A stretch of 64,000 nt of DNA from Micromonospora gifhornensis. GTDB lineage: Bacteria; Actinomycetota; Actinomycetes; Mycobacteriales; Micromonosporaceae. The stretch is taken from assembly GCF_016863515.1 (NCBI RefSeq), contig NZ_BOPA01000027.1, positions 100,376 through 164,375 on the forward strand, read 5' to 3'. A program made the translations under genes and the position numbers. The notes under the pieces are model-generated. The model saw only the letters and a list, made by a program, of their open reading frames with translations. It was not told the origin of the DNA and ran no database searches. Positions within the stretch are counted from its first letter, which is position 1. Each line of letters opens with the position of its first letter. Shown piece by piece: positions 42,529 to 51,139 of the stretch.

Positions 42529-43100
42529 CCGGCGGTCACCTCCAGATCGTCGTCTGCGGCGCCGGTCCGGCCACCGACGTAGCCCAGCTCATCGAGGCAG
42601 CGCAGCAGCGATGCTGGACAGCGGCGGTCACCGCCACGCCAAGCGCGATGGACTTCATCGAAACGCAGTCACTCGAAACCCTCACCGGACATCCGGTCCG
42701 GTCGACCTACCAGTCGTCACCCGGCACCCGCCGATCGCTCCCCGCAACCGATGCCCTGATCATCGCCCCCGCGACCTACAACTCGATCAACAAGATCGCC
42801 CTCGGCCTCGCCGACAACTACGCCATGACCTCGGTCGCCGAGCTGATCGGCAGGCAGGTGCCGACCGTCATCGTCCCGTTCGTCAACGCCGCCCTCACCG
42901 CGCGGGCGCCATTCCGGCACGCTGTGGCCAGCCTCCGCGACGAAGGAGTACGCGTCCTGCTCGGCCCCGACGACCACTGGGAACCACACCCGCCCGGCAG
43001 CGGCAATGAACGGCAGAAATTCTTCCCCTGGACGGCGGCTTTCGAGACGGCAGCCCAGCTCGCCCACGAATCGCGACCGGCCGCTCCCGGCCACGCCTGA
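42525..43100 (+). CDS. Flavoprotein (HFCD/LanD-like) family protein
   Basis: 191 residues, GTG start at 42525 overlapping the stop of the XRE-TPR gene. The fold is that of homo-oligomeric flavin-containing Cys decarboxylases: LQIVVCGAGPATDVAQLIEA, the flavin/PASANT-like segment ALIIAPATYNSINKIALGLA (PATYNS replacing PASANT) and VIVPFVNAALTARAPF. Family members decarboxylate cysteine residues (EpiD, CoaC) or bind flavin for unknown reactions. The regulator-flavoprotein pairing is widespread in Streptomyces and relatives; its role is not known. Confidence 0.85.
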   Translation: MTGGHLQIVVCGAGPATDVAQLIEAAQQRCWTAAVTATPSAMDFIETQSLETLTGHPVRSTYQSSPGTRRSLPATDALIIAPATYNSINKIALGLADNYAMTSVAELIGRQVPTVIVPFVNAALTARAPFRHAVASLRDEGVRVLLGPDDHWEPHPPGSGNERQKFFPWTAAFETAAQLAHESRPAAPGHA

Positions 43101-43206
43101 TCGTGAACGAGCCAACGACGGTGTCAGATGACCTCACAGTGACGGCGTCCGATGAGCGCCAACTCGGTGGTCGTCGTTCCCATCGGGAGCCCTCGTACAG
43201 AGAACC

Positions 43207-43241
43207 CGACCTGTGCCTGCTGGCGCAGCGGGCACAGGTCG
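43207..43241. terminator. Bidirectional terminator hairpin
   Basis: A 15-bp stem (43207-43221 with 43227-43241, one T-G pair) with loop GGCGC lies between the convergent stops at 43100 and 43260. It fits termination of both the flavoprotein operon and the DUF4041 gene. Confidence 0.65.
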
Positions 43242-43259
43242 TTCGTGGCTCTCGGCATG

Positions 43260-44807
43260 TCAGGTCGCGGCTGGTTGCTCCTGCGCGTGGGTGAGGCTCT
43301 GCCGGTACTCCAGGGCCTCCGGGATCTCCTCGTACTGCAGTAGGTTGCCGGTCAACGCCAGGAGGTGTGCCTTGGCTTCCTCCGGCGTGACGTAGAAGAA
43401 CTCCCGACGGTGATTGACCAGGTTGACGCGCCGGTCGGCCAACCGTGCGTGCATCTGCGCCTCGATGCCGACAGCGTCTTCGGAGAAGAACAGGGCGTGC
43501 ACGTCGAAGTTGAAGGGCACAGAGGCGTCGCTGAGTTCGCGTACCCGGTCCATCGGGTCCAACCGACGGGTCATGCCGACCTTGACCATCTTCTCGCCGA
43601 ACGAACCAAGGTTGGAAATCACGTAAACGTAGCCGGCACGCACGTTGGCGGCCCGCCGGTCAACGTCCTGGATCGCGTTGTCGATCTGCGCCAAGCGGTC
43701 CTGCATCTGAGCCACACCGTCGGTATCGCCCTTGGCCTGCAGAGCAGCCATGGCGTTGGCATAGTGCTGACGTTCCTTGTCGAGCCGAGCGCGTTCGCGT
43801 TCGATCTCCTGCTGGGCACGTCGCTCTTCGCGCAGCCGGGCCTTCTCCTCCCGTTCCCGCTCCTTCTCCTCAGCCACCTTCTCCTGGTAGTCGGCAGTGA
43901 GCTCCAACTCCTTGACCCGCAGCCGGTGATATCCCTCGGCAATCCGAATGTCCATCGTCTTGCCGAGCTTGGCGATGGTCGCCGCCACCTTCCCCAGTCG
44001 GTCGACGGCCGAGGCAAGCTTGTACGGCTTCAACCCCCGTACCAGGTTGTCCGCCTCGGCGTTGTAGGCGCGAAGCATGAGCTTGGAGAAGTCCCGGACC
44101 ATGGCCCGGCCCTCGGCGACCGAGCCGTTGACCGTCCACCCGGTAGCAGCCTGGACCGCTCCCCCGTCCTTCCGGGCCATAGCCTTGATCTGGTCCTGAA
44201 GGCGGCTGAGCTGGCTCTGGTAGGCGACCGCGTCCGACAGCGGGTGCCGGTACTGGTATACACCGGCCTCCTGCAGCAGTGAGGTCTCCTCGGTGACCAC
44301 GATCTGCCGCCGAAGTCCGCTCAGCTGTCGATCGAGTTCGGCTTTCTGGGCCTCACCCTTCGCTGTCAGATCGGCAATCTCACGACTGAGCCGGGCCCGG
44401 TGCTGTTCCAACTCCGTGGCGGACAGCACACCGAGCCGTGACATCTCCGCCCGCAGGCCCGCCAGTTCACCATGCACCCGATCCAGCTCGCTGTGAAGCT
44501 GCGCATTCTCCACAGCCAGTTCGCGCGCCTTGCCCCGGGCACCGAACAGAGGAATATCTGAGGTCCCACTGCGCTGCTGCGAGACGACCACGGGAGCAGC
44601 AGCAGTCTGCAGGGCTGGCCCCGCCGGGGCCGGAGACGGGGCCGGGGCCGGAGACGGGGCCGGGGCCGGAGACGCCGAATCCTGAATCCACAACTGCCAC
44701 CCCTGCGGAGGAGGACCCCAAGCGGGATCCGGTGTCCAGCCGGCGGGCGGAACCCATCCAGCAGGCGGAGTCGGCCAGTTCGGCGGTGCGTTGAAGCGGT
44801 ATCCCAT
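43260..44807 (-). CDS. DUF4041/T5orf172 (GIY-YIG-like) domain protein with long coiled coil
   Basis: 515 residues from the ATG at 44807 with GGGGGAAC upstream. The N-terminus has a W/P-rich repeat (PPNWPTPPAGWVPPAGWTPD) like the DUF2510 module, then an APAPSP linker from a 12-base tandem repeat. Coiled coil at about residues 90-175 (ENAQLHSELDRVHGELAGL) leads into DUF4041 (residues 190-300), a second very charged helix (EKEREREEKARLREERR), and a C-terminal T5orf172/MUG113 domain (GYVYVISNLGSFGEKMVKVG; RRLDPMDRVRELSDASVPF), a GIY-YIG-type nuclease fold. Such proteins are common in prophages and defence islands. Activity unproven. Confidence 0.85.
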   Translation of the reverse strand: MGYRFNAPPNWPTPPAGWVPPAGWTPDPAWGPPPQGWQLWIQDSASPAPAPSPAPAPSPAPAGPALQTAAAPVVVSQQRSGTSDIPLFGARGKARELAVENAQLHSELDRVHGELAGLRAEMSRLGVLSATELEQHRARLSREIADLTAKGEAQKAELDRQLSGLRRQIVVTEETSLLQEAGVYQYRHPLSDAVAYQSQLSRLQDQIKAMARKDGGAVQAATGWTVNGSVAEGRAMVRDFSKLMLRAYNAEADNLVRGLKPYKLASAVDRLGKVAATIAKLGKTMDIRIAEGYHRLRVKELELTADYQEKVAEEKEREREEKARLREERRAQQEIERERARLDKERQHYANAMAALQAKGDTDGVAQMQDRLAQIDNAIQDVDRRAANVRAGYVYVISNLGSFGEKMVKVGMTRRLDPMDRVRELSDASVPFNFDVHALFFSEDAVGIEAQMHARLADRRVNLVNHRREFFYVTPEEAKAHLLALTGNLLQYEEIPEALEYRQSLTHAQEQPAAT

Positions 44808-44954
44808 TGTTCCCCCATGCGTCACCAAGGCCCGACGAAACTAGCGCCGTGGCTTCTGACTCGACATCGAGAACTTAGGTCGGCAGGTCAGCCATCCAGA
44901 CGACCACGGATAACCAAGTGGAGGCCTCAGTCTGGTTACCGACAGAAGTCGGCG
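44808..44954. other. Intergenic region
   Basis: 147 bp between two leftward genes; probably includes the promoter of the DUF4041 gene on its right side. Nothing else recognised. Confidence 0.4.
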
Positions 44955-45542
44955 TTACGTCTGAGACGCGGTCTGCTGGCCGTGCGAGCTACCCGCCAGC
45001 TCGTCGTCGCGTCCGGTCTGGGGTAGTCCGGCAGCAGCCGCGATGGCCTCGACTGCTTCGTTCAGTCCGGTGGTCTCGGGGAGGACGAGTTCGTCTGGCC
45101 ACCCCAGGACATCGTGGGCGGCGTACCAGCCGCTCATCTGGTCGGTGGTGAACTCGGTGGCCTGCGGGCGGGTGAGGTGCCGTCGCAGGGTCTCGGCCAG
45201 GGACACATCGAGGTAGCAGAACAGCGACCGGCCGCGGTGGCCGTCCCGCAATGAGGTCAGCATGTCCCGGTAGCGGCTGGTGTGCAGGATGCCTTCCAGT
45301 ACAACGTGGTAGCCGTGGTCGAGAGCGAACAGGACGGTCTGCCCGATCAACGCCGGTGCGGCACCGCCGGGCTTGTCCCGTTCGAGCAGCACGATCCGCC
45401 GCAGGTAGTCCTGCTCGACCAGGGCGCAACCCCGACCGTGCCGGCGTCGTAGCTCACGGGCGATGCTGCTCTTACCCGAACCGCAGTTGCCCCGGATGCA
45501 GACAAAGATCGTCTCGGGGCTGCCAGTGGATTGAGCGTGCAC
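44955..45542 (-). CDS. P-loop kinase (AAA_33/zeta-toxin-like)
   Basis: 195 residues. Walker A IRGNCGSGKSSIARELRRR near residue 22, followed by a D in VEQDYLRRIVLL, a substrate-side helix and LEGILHTSRYRDML. Layout and size match small P-loop kinases that phosphorylate nucleosides, sugars or antibiotics, the group that also includes zeta toxins. The lid region has HLTRPQATEFTTDQMSGWY. No antitoxin gene is obvious next door, although a short ORF ends 15 bp upstream of its ATG. Confidence 0.8.
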   Translation of the reverse strand: MHAQSTGSPETIFVCIRGNCGSGKSSIARELRRRHGRGCALVEQDYLRRIVLLERDKPGGAAPALIGQTVLFALDHGYHVVLEGILHTSRYRDMLTSLRDGHRGRSLFCYLDVSLAETLRRHLTRPQATEFTTDQMSGWYAAHDVLGWPDELVLPETTGLNEAVEAIAAAAGLPQTGRDDELAGSSHGQQTASQT

Positions 45543-45557
45543 GATCTCTCCACGGAT

Positions 45558-45782
45558 TCACTCGTCACGAACGATGAGGTCGAGAGCGACGACGGCCAGT
45601 TGGGTGAGGTCAGCAAGTTGGTCCTCGCCGAGGGCCCGGACGGGACGATGCAGAAGGTCGGTTGGGATGAGTGGTAGGGCCCGCTGCCCCTTGCGGCCGC
45701 CCGTCGGCGATTGAGTCCCACCGCGTTCGATCGTGGTCGACCGACTCCACAAGTGGCCTGGCGGGGTGAACCGCCAGGCCAC
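45558..45782 (-). CDS. Small ORF upstream of the kinase, possibly a fragment
   Basis: 74 codons; the last 40 (RALPLIPTDLLHRPVRALGE, then DQLADLTQLAVVALDL) look like the end of a real protein and are somewhat reminiscent of MazF-like C-termini, but the first 35 residues look non-coding. The stop lies 15 bp before the kinase ATG, so it may be a coupled gene or a truncated one. Not recognised. Confidence 0.3.
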   Translation of the reverse strand: MAWRFTPPGHLWSRSTTIERGGTQSPTGGRKGQRALPLIPTDLLHRPVRALGEDQLADLTQLAVVALDLIVRDE

Positions 45783-45794
45783 GGGGGTGGCGGG

Positions 45795-46898
45795 TTACGG
45801 GGTCCAGACCACGTGCGGGTTCACGTGGCCGGTCCAGTTGAAGATGGCCATGTTGTCCCAGCCGTTGCCGGTGCCGTTGATGTCCGCCGGGTCCCAGCCG
45901 TTGCCTCGGATCGCGTACCAGGTCGGTTCCCAGTAGAAGACGCCGACGCCGCCGGCGTTGCGTACGGTGTTCTGCACCCAGCTGAACTGTTGTGCCTGCC
46001 CGGCCCAGGTGGCCGGGATGTTGTCGCACAGCACGGTGCCGGGGATCGCGTTGCCCTGGTGGTCGGCGTTGGCGGTGGTGAACTGGTATGCGGTCTCGGC
46101 GAGCACGACCGGTTTGCCGTAGCGGGACTTCACGTCGGCGATCACGTTGTACAGGTTCGCCAGCGAGCCGTGCCACATGCAGTAGTACGACAGCGCGGTG
46201 ACGTCCCAGGTCACGCCCTGTGCTCTGATGCCGTCGTAGAACCAGCGGGCGTTGGCGTTGCTGTCCGCGTTCGCCGTGTGGATCCACACCTGGGTGCCGC
46301 TGTTGCAGGCTTTGGTGGCGCGGTAGCCCTGCTTGAGCAGGCTCGCCAGGGGCGCGAAGTTGTTGTTGACGACCTGCCCGGCCGGCCACAGCATGCCCAC
46401 GTTGATCTCGTTGCCGATCTGCACCGCGTCCGGGGTGGTGCCCTGTGCTTTCAGCGCGGTGCACACGTCGTGGGTGTAGGTGTAGACGTCATTTTGCAGC
46501 TGGCTCAGCGAGTGGTGGGCCCAGGCTGCGGGCGGATACTGCTTGCCCGGGTCGGCCCAGGTGTCCGAGTAGTGGAAGTCGATCAGGAGCTTGAAGCCCT
46601 TCGCTTTGATCGTCCTGGCCTGCTGGAGCACCTTGGCCTTGTTGTTGTAGCCGCTGATCGGGTTGTTCCAGATGCGCAGCCGCAGGTAGTTGACGCCCTT
46701 GGCGGCAAGGATGTCGTAGGGGTCGGCCTGCGCGCCGGAGGCGTTGTAGTAGCGGGCCCCGAGGTCGAGGCTGCGTTGCAGTGAGGAGACGTCGGCGCCG
46801 CGCATGGTGAGGGTGTTGGCGGCCTGCGCGGGGGCGGTCAGGGCCAGCGGGGCCGCGAGGACGACCACCGCCAGGACGGCCCGGAGGGACGGTTTCAT
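45795..46898 (-). CDS. Secreted glycoside hydrolase family 53 (endo-beta-1,4-galactanase)
   Basis: 367 residues. The signal peptide is MKPSLRAVLAVVVLAAPLAL with cleavage after APAQA. The GH53 barrel shows MRGADVSSLQRSLDLGARYY, NYLRLRIWNNP, LLIDFHYSDTWADPGKQ, the acid/base Glu in VQIGNEINVGMLWP and the nucleophile Glu in VVLAETAYQFT. It cleaves beta-1,4-galactan of plant type I arabinogalactan outside the cell. No carbohydrate-binding module is attached. An upstream inverted repeat suggests sugar-responsive control. Confidence 0.92.
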   Translation of the reverse strand: MKPSLRAVLAVVVLAAPLALTAPAQAANTLTMRGADVSSLQRSLDLGARYYNASGAQADPYDILAAKGVNYLRLRIWNNPISGYNNKAKVLQQARTIKAKGFKLLIDFHYSDTWADPGKQYPPAAWAHHSLSQLQNDVYTYTHDVCTALKAQGTTPDAVQIGNEINVGMLWPAGQVVNNNFAPLASLLKQGYRATKACNSGTQVWIHTANADSNANARWFYDGIRAQGVTWDVTALSYYCMWHGSLANLYNVIADVKSRYGKPVVLAETAYQFTTANADHQGNAIPGTVLCDNIPATWAGQAQQFSWVQNTVRNAGGVGVFYWEPTWYAIRGNGWDPADINGTGNGWDNMAIFNWTGHVNPHVVWTP

Positions 46899-46959
46899 GG
46901 CGCTCCTTCACGTGGAGGATGCGATGCCCAGAGATGGGTCCAGCGTGGCGACAAGCCCG

Positions 46960-46974
46960 TTAGATCGAAGCTAA
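46960..46974. promoter_or_regulatory. Inverted repeat TTAG-N7-CTAA upstream of GH53 gene
   Basis: TTAGATCGAAGCTAA lies 62 bp upstream of the GH53 start codon in a locally AT-rich stretch. Its size and position fit an operator for a LacI-type sugar repressor, as is usual for secreted glycosidases of actinomycetes. The regulator gene is not in the window. Confidence 0.4.
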
Positions 46975-47031
46975 TCAATCATACGTGTCACGGTCGGCCG
47001 CGCGTAGGCGCTCGTCGGGGACCGGCCCCGG

Positions 47032-48345
47032 TCAGGATTCCACCTCGGGTTCGTCCGTGTCGGGGCCGTCGGGCCGCGCTGTGGTCCGCAGGCGTACGCG
47101 GGTGATGGCCCGGCCTGTCACCTCGGCCACCTCGGCGGTCAGACCCGGCAACTCGACCACTTCGCCGGGCGTCTTGGGGATGTGACCGAGGTGTGCCAGG
47201 ACAAGGCCCGCCACTGTGGTGTAGTCGCCGGGCTCGAGCGTGTCCTCGTCCAGGTCGACGCCCACGTCCGGCAGGTCGTGCAGCGGGAAGCCGCCCGACA
47301 GCAGCAGTGACCCGTCCGCCTCCCGCACCAGTGCCTGCACGTCCCGGTCGGTTTCGTCGTAGATCTCCCCGACGATCTCCTCGACCAGGTCCTCCATCGT
47401 CACGATGCCGTCGATGGCGCCACGCTCGTTCACCACGAGGGCGAACTGCTGCCGCTGTGACCGCATCTCCCGAATCGCCTCGGTGACCTTCAACGTCTCC
47501 GGTAGATACAGCGGCGCGCTGACGTGTTCGGCGACCGGGCCCTCCTGGTCGAGCAGGTCACGCATGTGCACCACGCCGACGGTGTCGTCGAGGCCGGCGC
47601 GGCCCACGACCGGCGCGCGGGTCTGCCCCGATCGGCCCAACTCGCGCAGCGCCTGCGGCGCGGTCAGCGACTCGGACAGGGTGACCACCTCGCGACGCGG
47701 GACGAGGATCTCCCGCAGGTTCCGCTCGGCCACCTCGAACGCCCCAGAGATGATCATGCGGTGTTCGGGGGTGAGGTTACGCTGCGCGGCGACGATGTCC
47801 CGCAGTTCCTCGGTGGTGACCTCCTGGCGGCGGGCCCGTGGGTCTCCGCCCGTCAGTCGCACCACCGCGTCGCTGGCCTTGCCCAGCAGCCACACCACCG
47901 GGCGGGAGAACGCCGACAACGCGTCCAGCGGGCGGGCGACCAGCAGGGCCCACCCTTGCGCCCGCTGCATCGCGATCCGCTTCGGCGCCAGCTCACCCAG
48001 CACCAAGGTGACGAAGGTCAGCACGATGGTGACCAGCACGATCGCGACCGGCTCCGCCGCCGACCCCAGGAACCCCAGCGGTCCCACCAGCGGCGCCGCC
48101 AGTGACACCGCGGCGGCCGCCGAGGCCAGGAACCCGGCCAGGGTGATGCCGATCTGAATGGTGGCGAGGAAACGGTTGGGATCGCGTGCCAGCCTCGCCA
48201 ACACCCGTCCCGCCCGGGAGGTGCGCTCCAGGCGCTGCAGCTGACTCTCCCGCAGCGACACCAACGCCATCTCGCTGCCCGCGAACACCGCGTTCACCAG
48301 CACCAACACCAGCACCAACGTGACCTGCACGCCATAGCCGCCCAC
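47032..48345 (-). CDS. Membrane CBS-domain protein of the CNNM/CorC (HlyC) family
   Basis: 437 residues from the GTG at 48345, with GAGGAGG upstream; the frame extends further but reads as non-coding. The DUF21/CNNM membrane domain has three helices (LVLVLVLVNAVFAGSEMALV; IQIGITLAGFLASA; VTFVTLVLGELAPKRIAM). Two CBS domains follow (VPRREVVTLSESLTAPQALR; VTMEDLVEEIVGEIYDE) and then a C-terminal CorC/HlyC domain (DGSLLLSGGFPLHDLPDVG). Family members take part in Mg2+/Co2+ efflux or membrane maintenance. The TGPGELAPKR-type loop marks the ion pathway. Confidence 0.88.
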   Translation of the reverse strand: MGGYGVQVTLVLVLVLVNAVFAGSEMALVSLRESQLQRLERTSRAGRVLARLARDPNRFLATIQIGITLAGFLASAAAAVSLAAPLVGPLGFLGSAAEPVAIVLVTIVLTFVTLVLGELAPKRIAMQRAQGWALLVARPLDALSAFSRPVVWLLGKASDAVVRLTGGDPRARRQEVTTEELRDIVAAQRNLTPEHRMIISGAFEVAERNLREILVPRREVVTLSESLTAPQALRELGRSGQTRAPVVGRAGLDDTVGVVHMRDLLDQEGPVAEHVSAPLYLPETLKVTEAIREMRSQRQQFALVVNERGAIDGIVTMEDLVEEIVGEIYDETDRDVQALVREADGSLLLSGGFPLHDLPDVGVDLDEDTLEPGDYTTVAGLVLAHLGHIPKTPGEVVELPGLTAEVAEVTGRAITRVRLRTTARPDGPDTDEPEVES

Positions 48346-48574
48346 GGCCTGTTCGACGCCTCCTCGACCGGGCACCGCCCGCAGCCTCGACCGTAGGGAC
48401 AGGCCGATACACGGTGTCGACTCCCCTATGGTGAGGGTTGGGCGGGCAGTCTGTGCCCGCTTGTCCTCAGCTGCACCACGACTCCTCATCCTCGCTCCCG
48501 TGATGACGGAGGTTGGGAAGCTGGGCTGGGTAGACCGGGCGGACCTACCAGGAGGCCCGCCCGGGGTGGCGATC
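48346..48574. other. Intergenic region
   Basis: 229 bp between metE (stop at 48575) and the CNNM-type gene, both leftward. No hairpin of note; it should contain the promoter of the CNNM gene. Confidence 0.4.
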
Positions 48575-50812
48575 TCAGTGTCCGCGTACCTCGGCGGCAG
48601 CCGCGACCAGGTGCCGCAGCGACGCTTCGACCTCGGGATAGCTGCGGGTCTTCAGGCCGCAGTCCGGGTTGACCCACAACCGTCGGGCCGGCACGGCCGC
48701 GACCGCCCGGTGTAGCGCCTCGACCATCTCCTCACGCGGCGGCACCCGGGGTGAGTGGATGTCCCAGATCCCGGGGCCGACGCCCCGGCGGTAGCCGATC
48801 GCGGCGAGGTCGTCGAGGATCTCCATCTTCGACCGGGACGCCTCGATGCTGGTGACGTCGGCGTCGAGGGCGTCGATGGCGGTGATCACCTCACCGAACT
48901 CCGAGTAGCACAGGTGGGTGTGGATCTGGGTGTCGTCGGCGACGCCGCTGGTGGCCAGTCGGAACGCGCCGACGGCCCAGTCCAGGTATGCCTTCTGGTC
49001 GGCCTTGCGCAGCGGCAGCGTTTCGCGCAACGCCGGTTCGTCGACCTGGATGACCCGGATTCCTGCCGACTCCAGGTCGTGGCACTCGTCCCGCAGGGCG
49101 AGCGCGACCTGGTCGGCAGTGTCCGCGACAGGCTGGTCGGTACGGACGAAGGACCAGGCCAGGATGGTGACCGGGCCGGTGAGCATCCCCTTGACCGGCT
49201 TGCTGGTCAGCGACTGCGCGTAGGTGGACCACTCCACCGTCATCGGTGCCCTGCGCGCCACGTCGCCGTAGATGATCGGCGGCCGGACACAGCGGGAGCC
49301 GTACGACTGCACCCAGCCGTGTTCGGTGGCGGCGAAACCGTCGAGCTGCTCGCCGAAGTACTGCACCATGTCGTTGCGTTCCGGTTCGCCGTGCACGAGC
49401 ACATCCAGACCCAACTGCTCCTGCAGCCGGATGACATGCTCGACCTCGGCGCGCATCCGCGACGCGTAGCCGGCGTCGTCGAGGCTGCCGGCGCGGTGTG
49501 CGGCGCGGGCCTTGCGCAGCTCGGTGGTCTGCGGGAACGACCCGATCGTGGTGGTCGGCAGCTCCGGCAGCCCCAGCCGTTCCTGCTGGCGGGCCGCCCG
49601 GCTGGCGTAGTCGCCGCGCTGCCGGTCGGTGGGGCGCAGTGCGGCGAGGCGTCCGCGGACGTCGTCGTGGCGCCAGGCCGCCGGGATGGCCGGCAGCGGT
49701 GCGGGCAGCGCGGTGGTGCCGTCGCGCAACGCGCGGCCGAGCAGGACGACTTCGTCGACCTTCTGCCGGGCGAACGCGAGCCGCGCGGCCAACCGGGGGT
49801 CGAGGCGGGCTTCGGCGGTCAGGTCGACCGGGACGTGCAGCAGGGAGCAGGACGTGGACACGGCGACGTGGTCGGCCAGCCCGGCGACCGTCGCTCCGGC
49901 CGCGATCGCGGCGCGCAGGTCGGTACGCCAGATGTTTCGTCCGTCGACCAGGCCGGCGACGATGGTCCTGCCGGCCAGTGGGCCGGCGGCGGCGAGTCGG
50001 TCGAGGTTGCCCGGGCCGGCGACCAGGTCCAGGCCGATTGCTTCGACCGGGGTGTCCAGTAGCGCCGGCAGGGCGGCGCCGAGGTCACCGAAGTAGGTGG
50101 CGACGAAGATCTTCGGCCGGTGCGTGAGTTCACCGAGCCGGATGTAGGCGCGGCGTAGGGCGTCGATCTCGGCCGGGGTGCGGTCGGCGACGTAGGCGGG
50201 CTCGTCCAGCTGGATCCAGGCCACCCCCGCCTCGGCGAGTGCCGTGAGGATCGCGGCGTACGTGTCGACCAGGTCGTCGAGCCGGGCGAACGGATCGTCG
50301 CCCTTGGCCAGCAGCAGGAACGTGGCCGGCCCGATGAACACCGGTCGGGTGGTGATGCCCAGGTCGCGGGCCTCGGCGTGCTCACCCAGCGCCTTCGCCG
50401 GGTTCGCGGTGAAGACGGTGTCGGGGCCGATCTCCGGCACCAGGTAGTGGTAGTTGGTGTCGAACCACTTCGTCAGTTCCAGCGCCGGCTCGGCGTCGAC
50501 GCCGCGGGCCATGGCGAAGTAGGTGTCCAGCGCGGGCAGGCCCAGCCGGGCGAAGCGGGTGGGGATCGCGCCGACGGCGACGGCCGTGTCGAGGACCTGG
50601 TCGTAGTAGGAGAACGTGTTCGACGGGATCGCGTCGAGGCGGGCGTCGTGCAGCGTCCGCCACACCTGCGCGCGCAGCCCGGCGGCGGTGCTTTCCAGAG
50701 CGTCGACGTCGATGGTGCCGGCCCAGTACGCCTCGACGGCCTTCTTCAGCTCACGATCGACGCCGATACGCGGGTAGCCGAGCACAGTGCTCTGGCCGAA
50801 TGCGGTAGTCAC
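48575..50812 (-). CDS. metE: Cobalamin-independent methionine synthase (MetE)
   Basis: 745 residues from the GTG at 50812, with AAGGA upstream. The two-barrel protein begins TAFGQSTVLGYPRIGVDREL. Conserved segments: IQLDEPAYVADRTP, TTIGSFPQTTELRKARAAH, VHGEPERNDMVQYFGEQL, YGSRCVRPPIIYGDV, VIQVDEPALRETLPL, zinc ligands HTHLCYSEFG (His, Cys) and Cys in WVNPDCGLKTRSYPEVEASL. It transfers the methyl group from 5-methyltetrahydropteroyl-glutamate to homocysteine using zinc, without B12. The length is usual for the family. A cobalamin riboswitch upstream should repress it when B12 allows MetH to work. Confidence 0.97.
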   Translation of the reverse strand: MTTAFGQSTVLGYPRIGVDRELKKAVEAYWAGTIDVDALESTAAGLRAQVWRTLHDARLDAIPSNTFSYYDQVLDTAVAVGAIPTRFARLGLPALDTYFAMARGVDAEPALELTKWFDTNYHYLVPEIGPDTVFTANPAKALGEHAEARDLGITTRPVFIGPATFLLLAKGDDPFARLDDLVDTYAAILTALAEAGVAWIQLDEPAYVADRTPAEIDALRRAYIRLGELTHRPKIFVATYFGDLGAALPALLDTPVEAIGLDLVAGPGNLDRLAAAGPLAGRTIVAGLVDGRNIWRTDLRAAIAAGATVAGLADHVAVSTSCSLLHVPVDLTAEARLDPRLAARLAFARQKVDEVVLLGRALRDGTTALPAPLPAIPAAWRHDDVRGRLAALRPTDRQRGDYASRAARQQERLGLPELPTTTIGSFPQTTELRKARAAHRAGSLDDAGYASRMRAEVEHVIRLQEQLGLDVLVHGEPERNDMVQYFGEQLDGFAATEHGWVQSYGSRCVRPPIIYGDVARRAPMTVEWSTYAQSLTSKPVKGMLTGPVTILAWSFVRTDQPVADTADQVALALRDECHDLESAGIRVIQVDEPALRETLPLRKADQKAYLDWAVGAFRLATSGVADDTQIHTHLCYSEFGEVITAIDALDADVTSIEASRSKMEILDDLAAIGYRRGVGPGIWDIHSPRVPPREEMVEALHRAVAAVPARRLWVNPDCGLKTRSYPEVEASLRHLVAAAAEVRGH

Positions 50813-50937
50813 CTGTGGGGTCCTTCCCTCGAAGTGCCCAGCGGACCCGGGAGGGAAGGTAGGCACGTCTCACGGTGCCCGCTTCCGCCCTGGCCCTCCC
50901 GAGAGGCCGCCGGCGGCGCACACCGGTGGCGTGCGCA

Positions 50938-51130
50938 GCGCTGGCAGGTCTTCGGACTCGCGGGCATGACACGAGGTCACCTACTGGCCGTCGCTTCCCG
51001 GACCTGGCGGTCCAGTGCTTCGTTGACGGCGGTCGTTCCCACTCACCGCTGCGGGGCAGTCCCGGTCTCTCACCGGGTTCCCTCTTACGACACCCCACCC
51101 TGGCGGGATGGGGCGAACCAGCGCCGCTCG
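50938..51130 (-). ncRNA. Cobalamin (AdoCbl) riboswitch controlling metE
   Basis: Reading leftward the leader shows GGGAACCCGGTGAGAGACCG, GGACTGCCCCGCAGCGGT, GGAACGACC, GGGAAGCGACGGCCAGTAGG and finally the B12-box-like end CGCGAGTCCGAAGACCTGCC. These are, in order, the conserved elements of cobalamin riboswitches, including the L5 loop and the box near 50950-50965. It lies about 125 bp upstream of the metE start. In actinobacteria this class shuts off B12-independent isozymes when adenosylcobalamin binds. Ends are approximate. Confidence 0.9.
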
Positions 51131-51139
51131 CCATCGTAC

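Noticed and set aside
44626..44671. Tandem GGGGCCGGAGAC repeat as a possible CRISPR-like or regulatory array
   Set aside because: Only about three adjoining 12-base units without spacers; it encodes the APAPSP linker of the DUF4041 protein.
48755..50062. 435-codon rightward frame inside metE
   Set aside because: Antisense to a perfectly conserved MetE; product rich in Val/Gly/Asp without motif.
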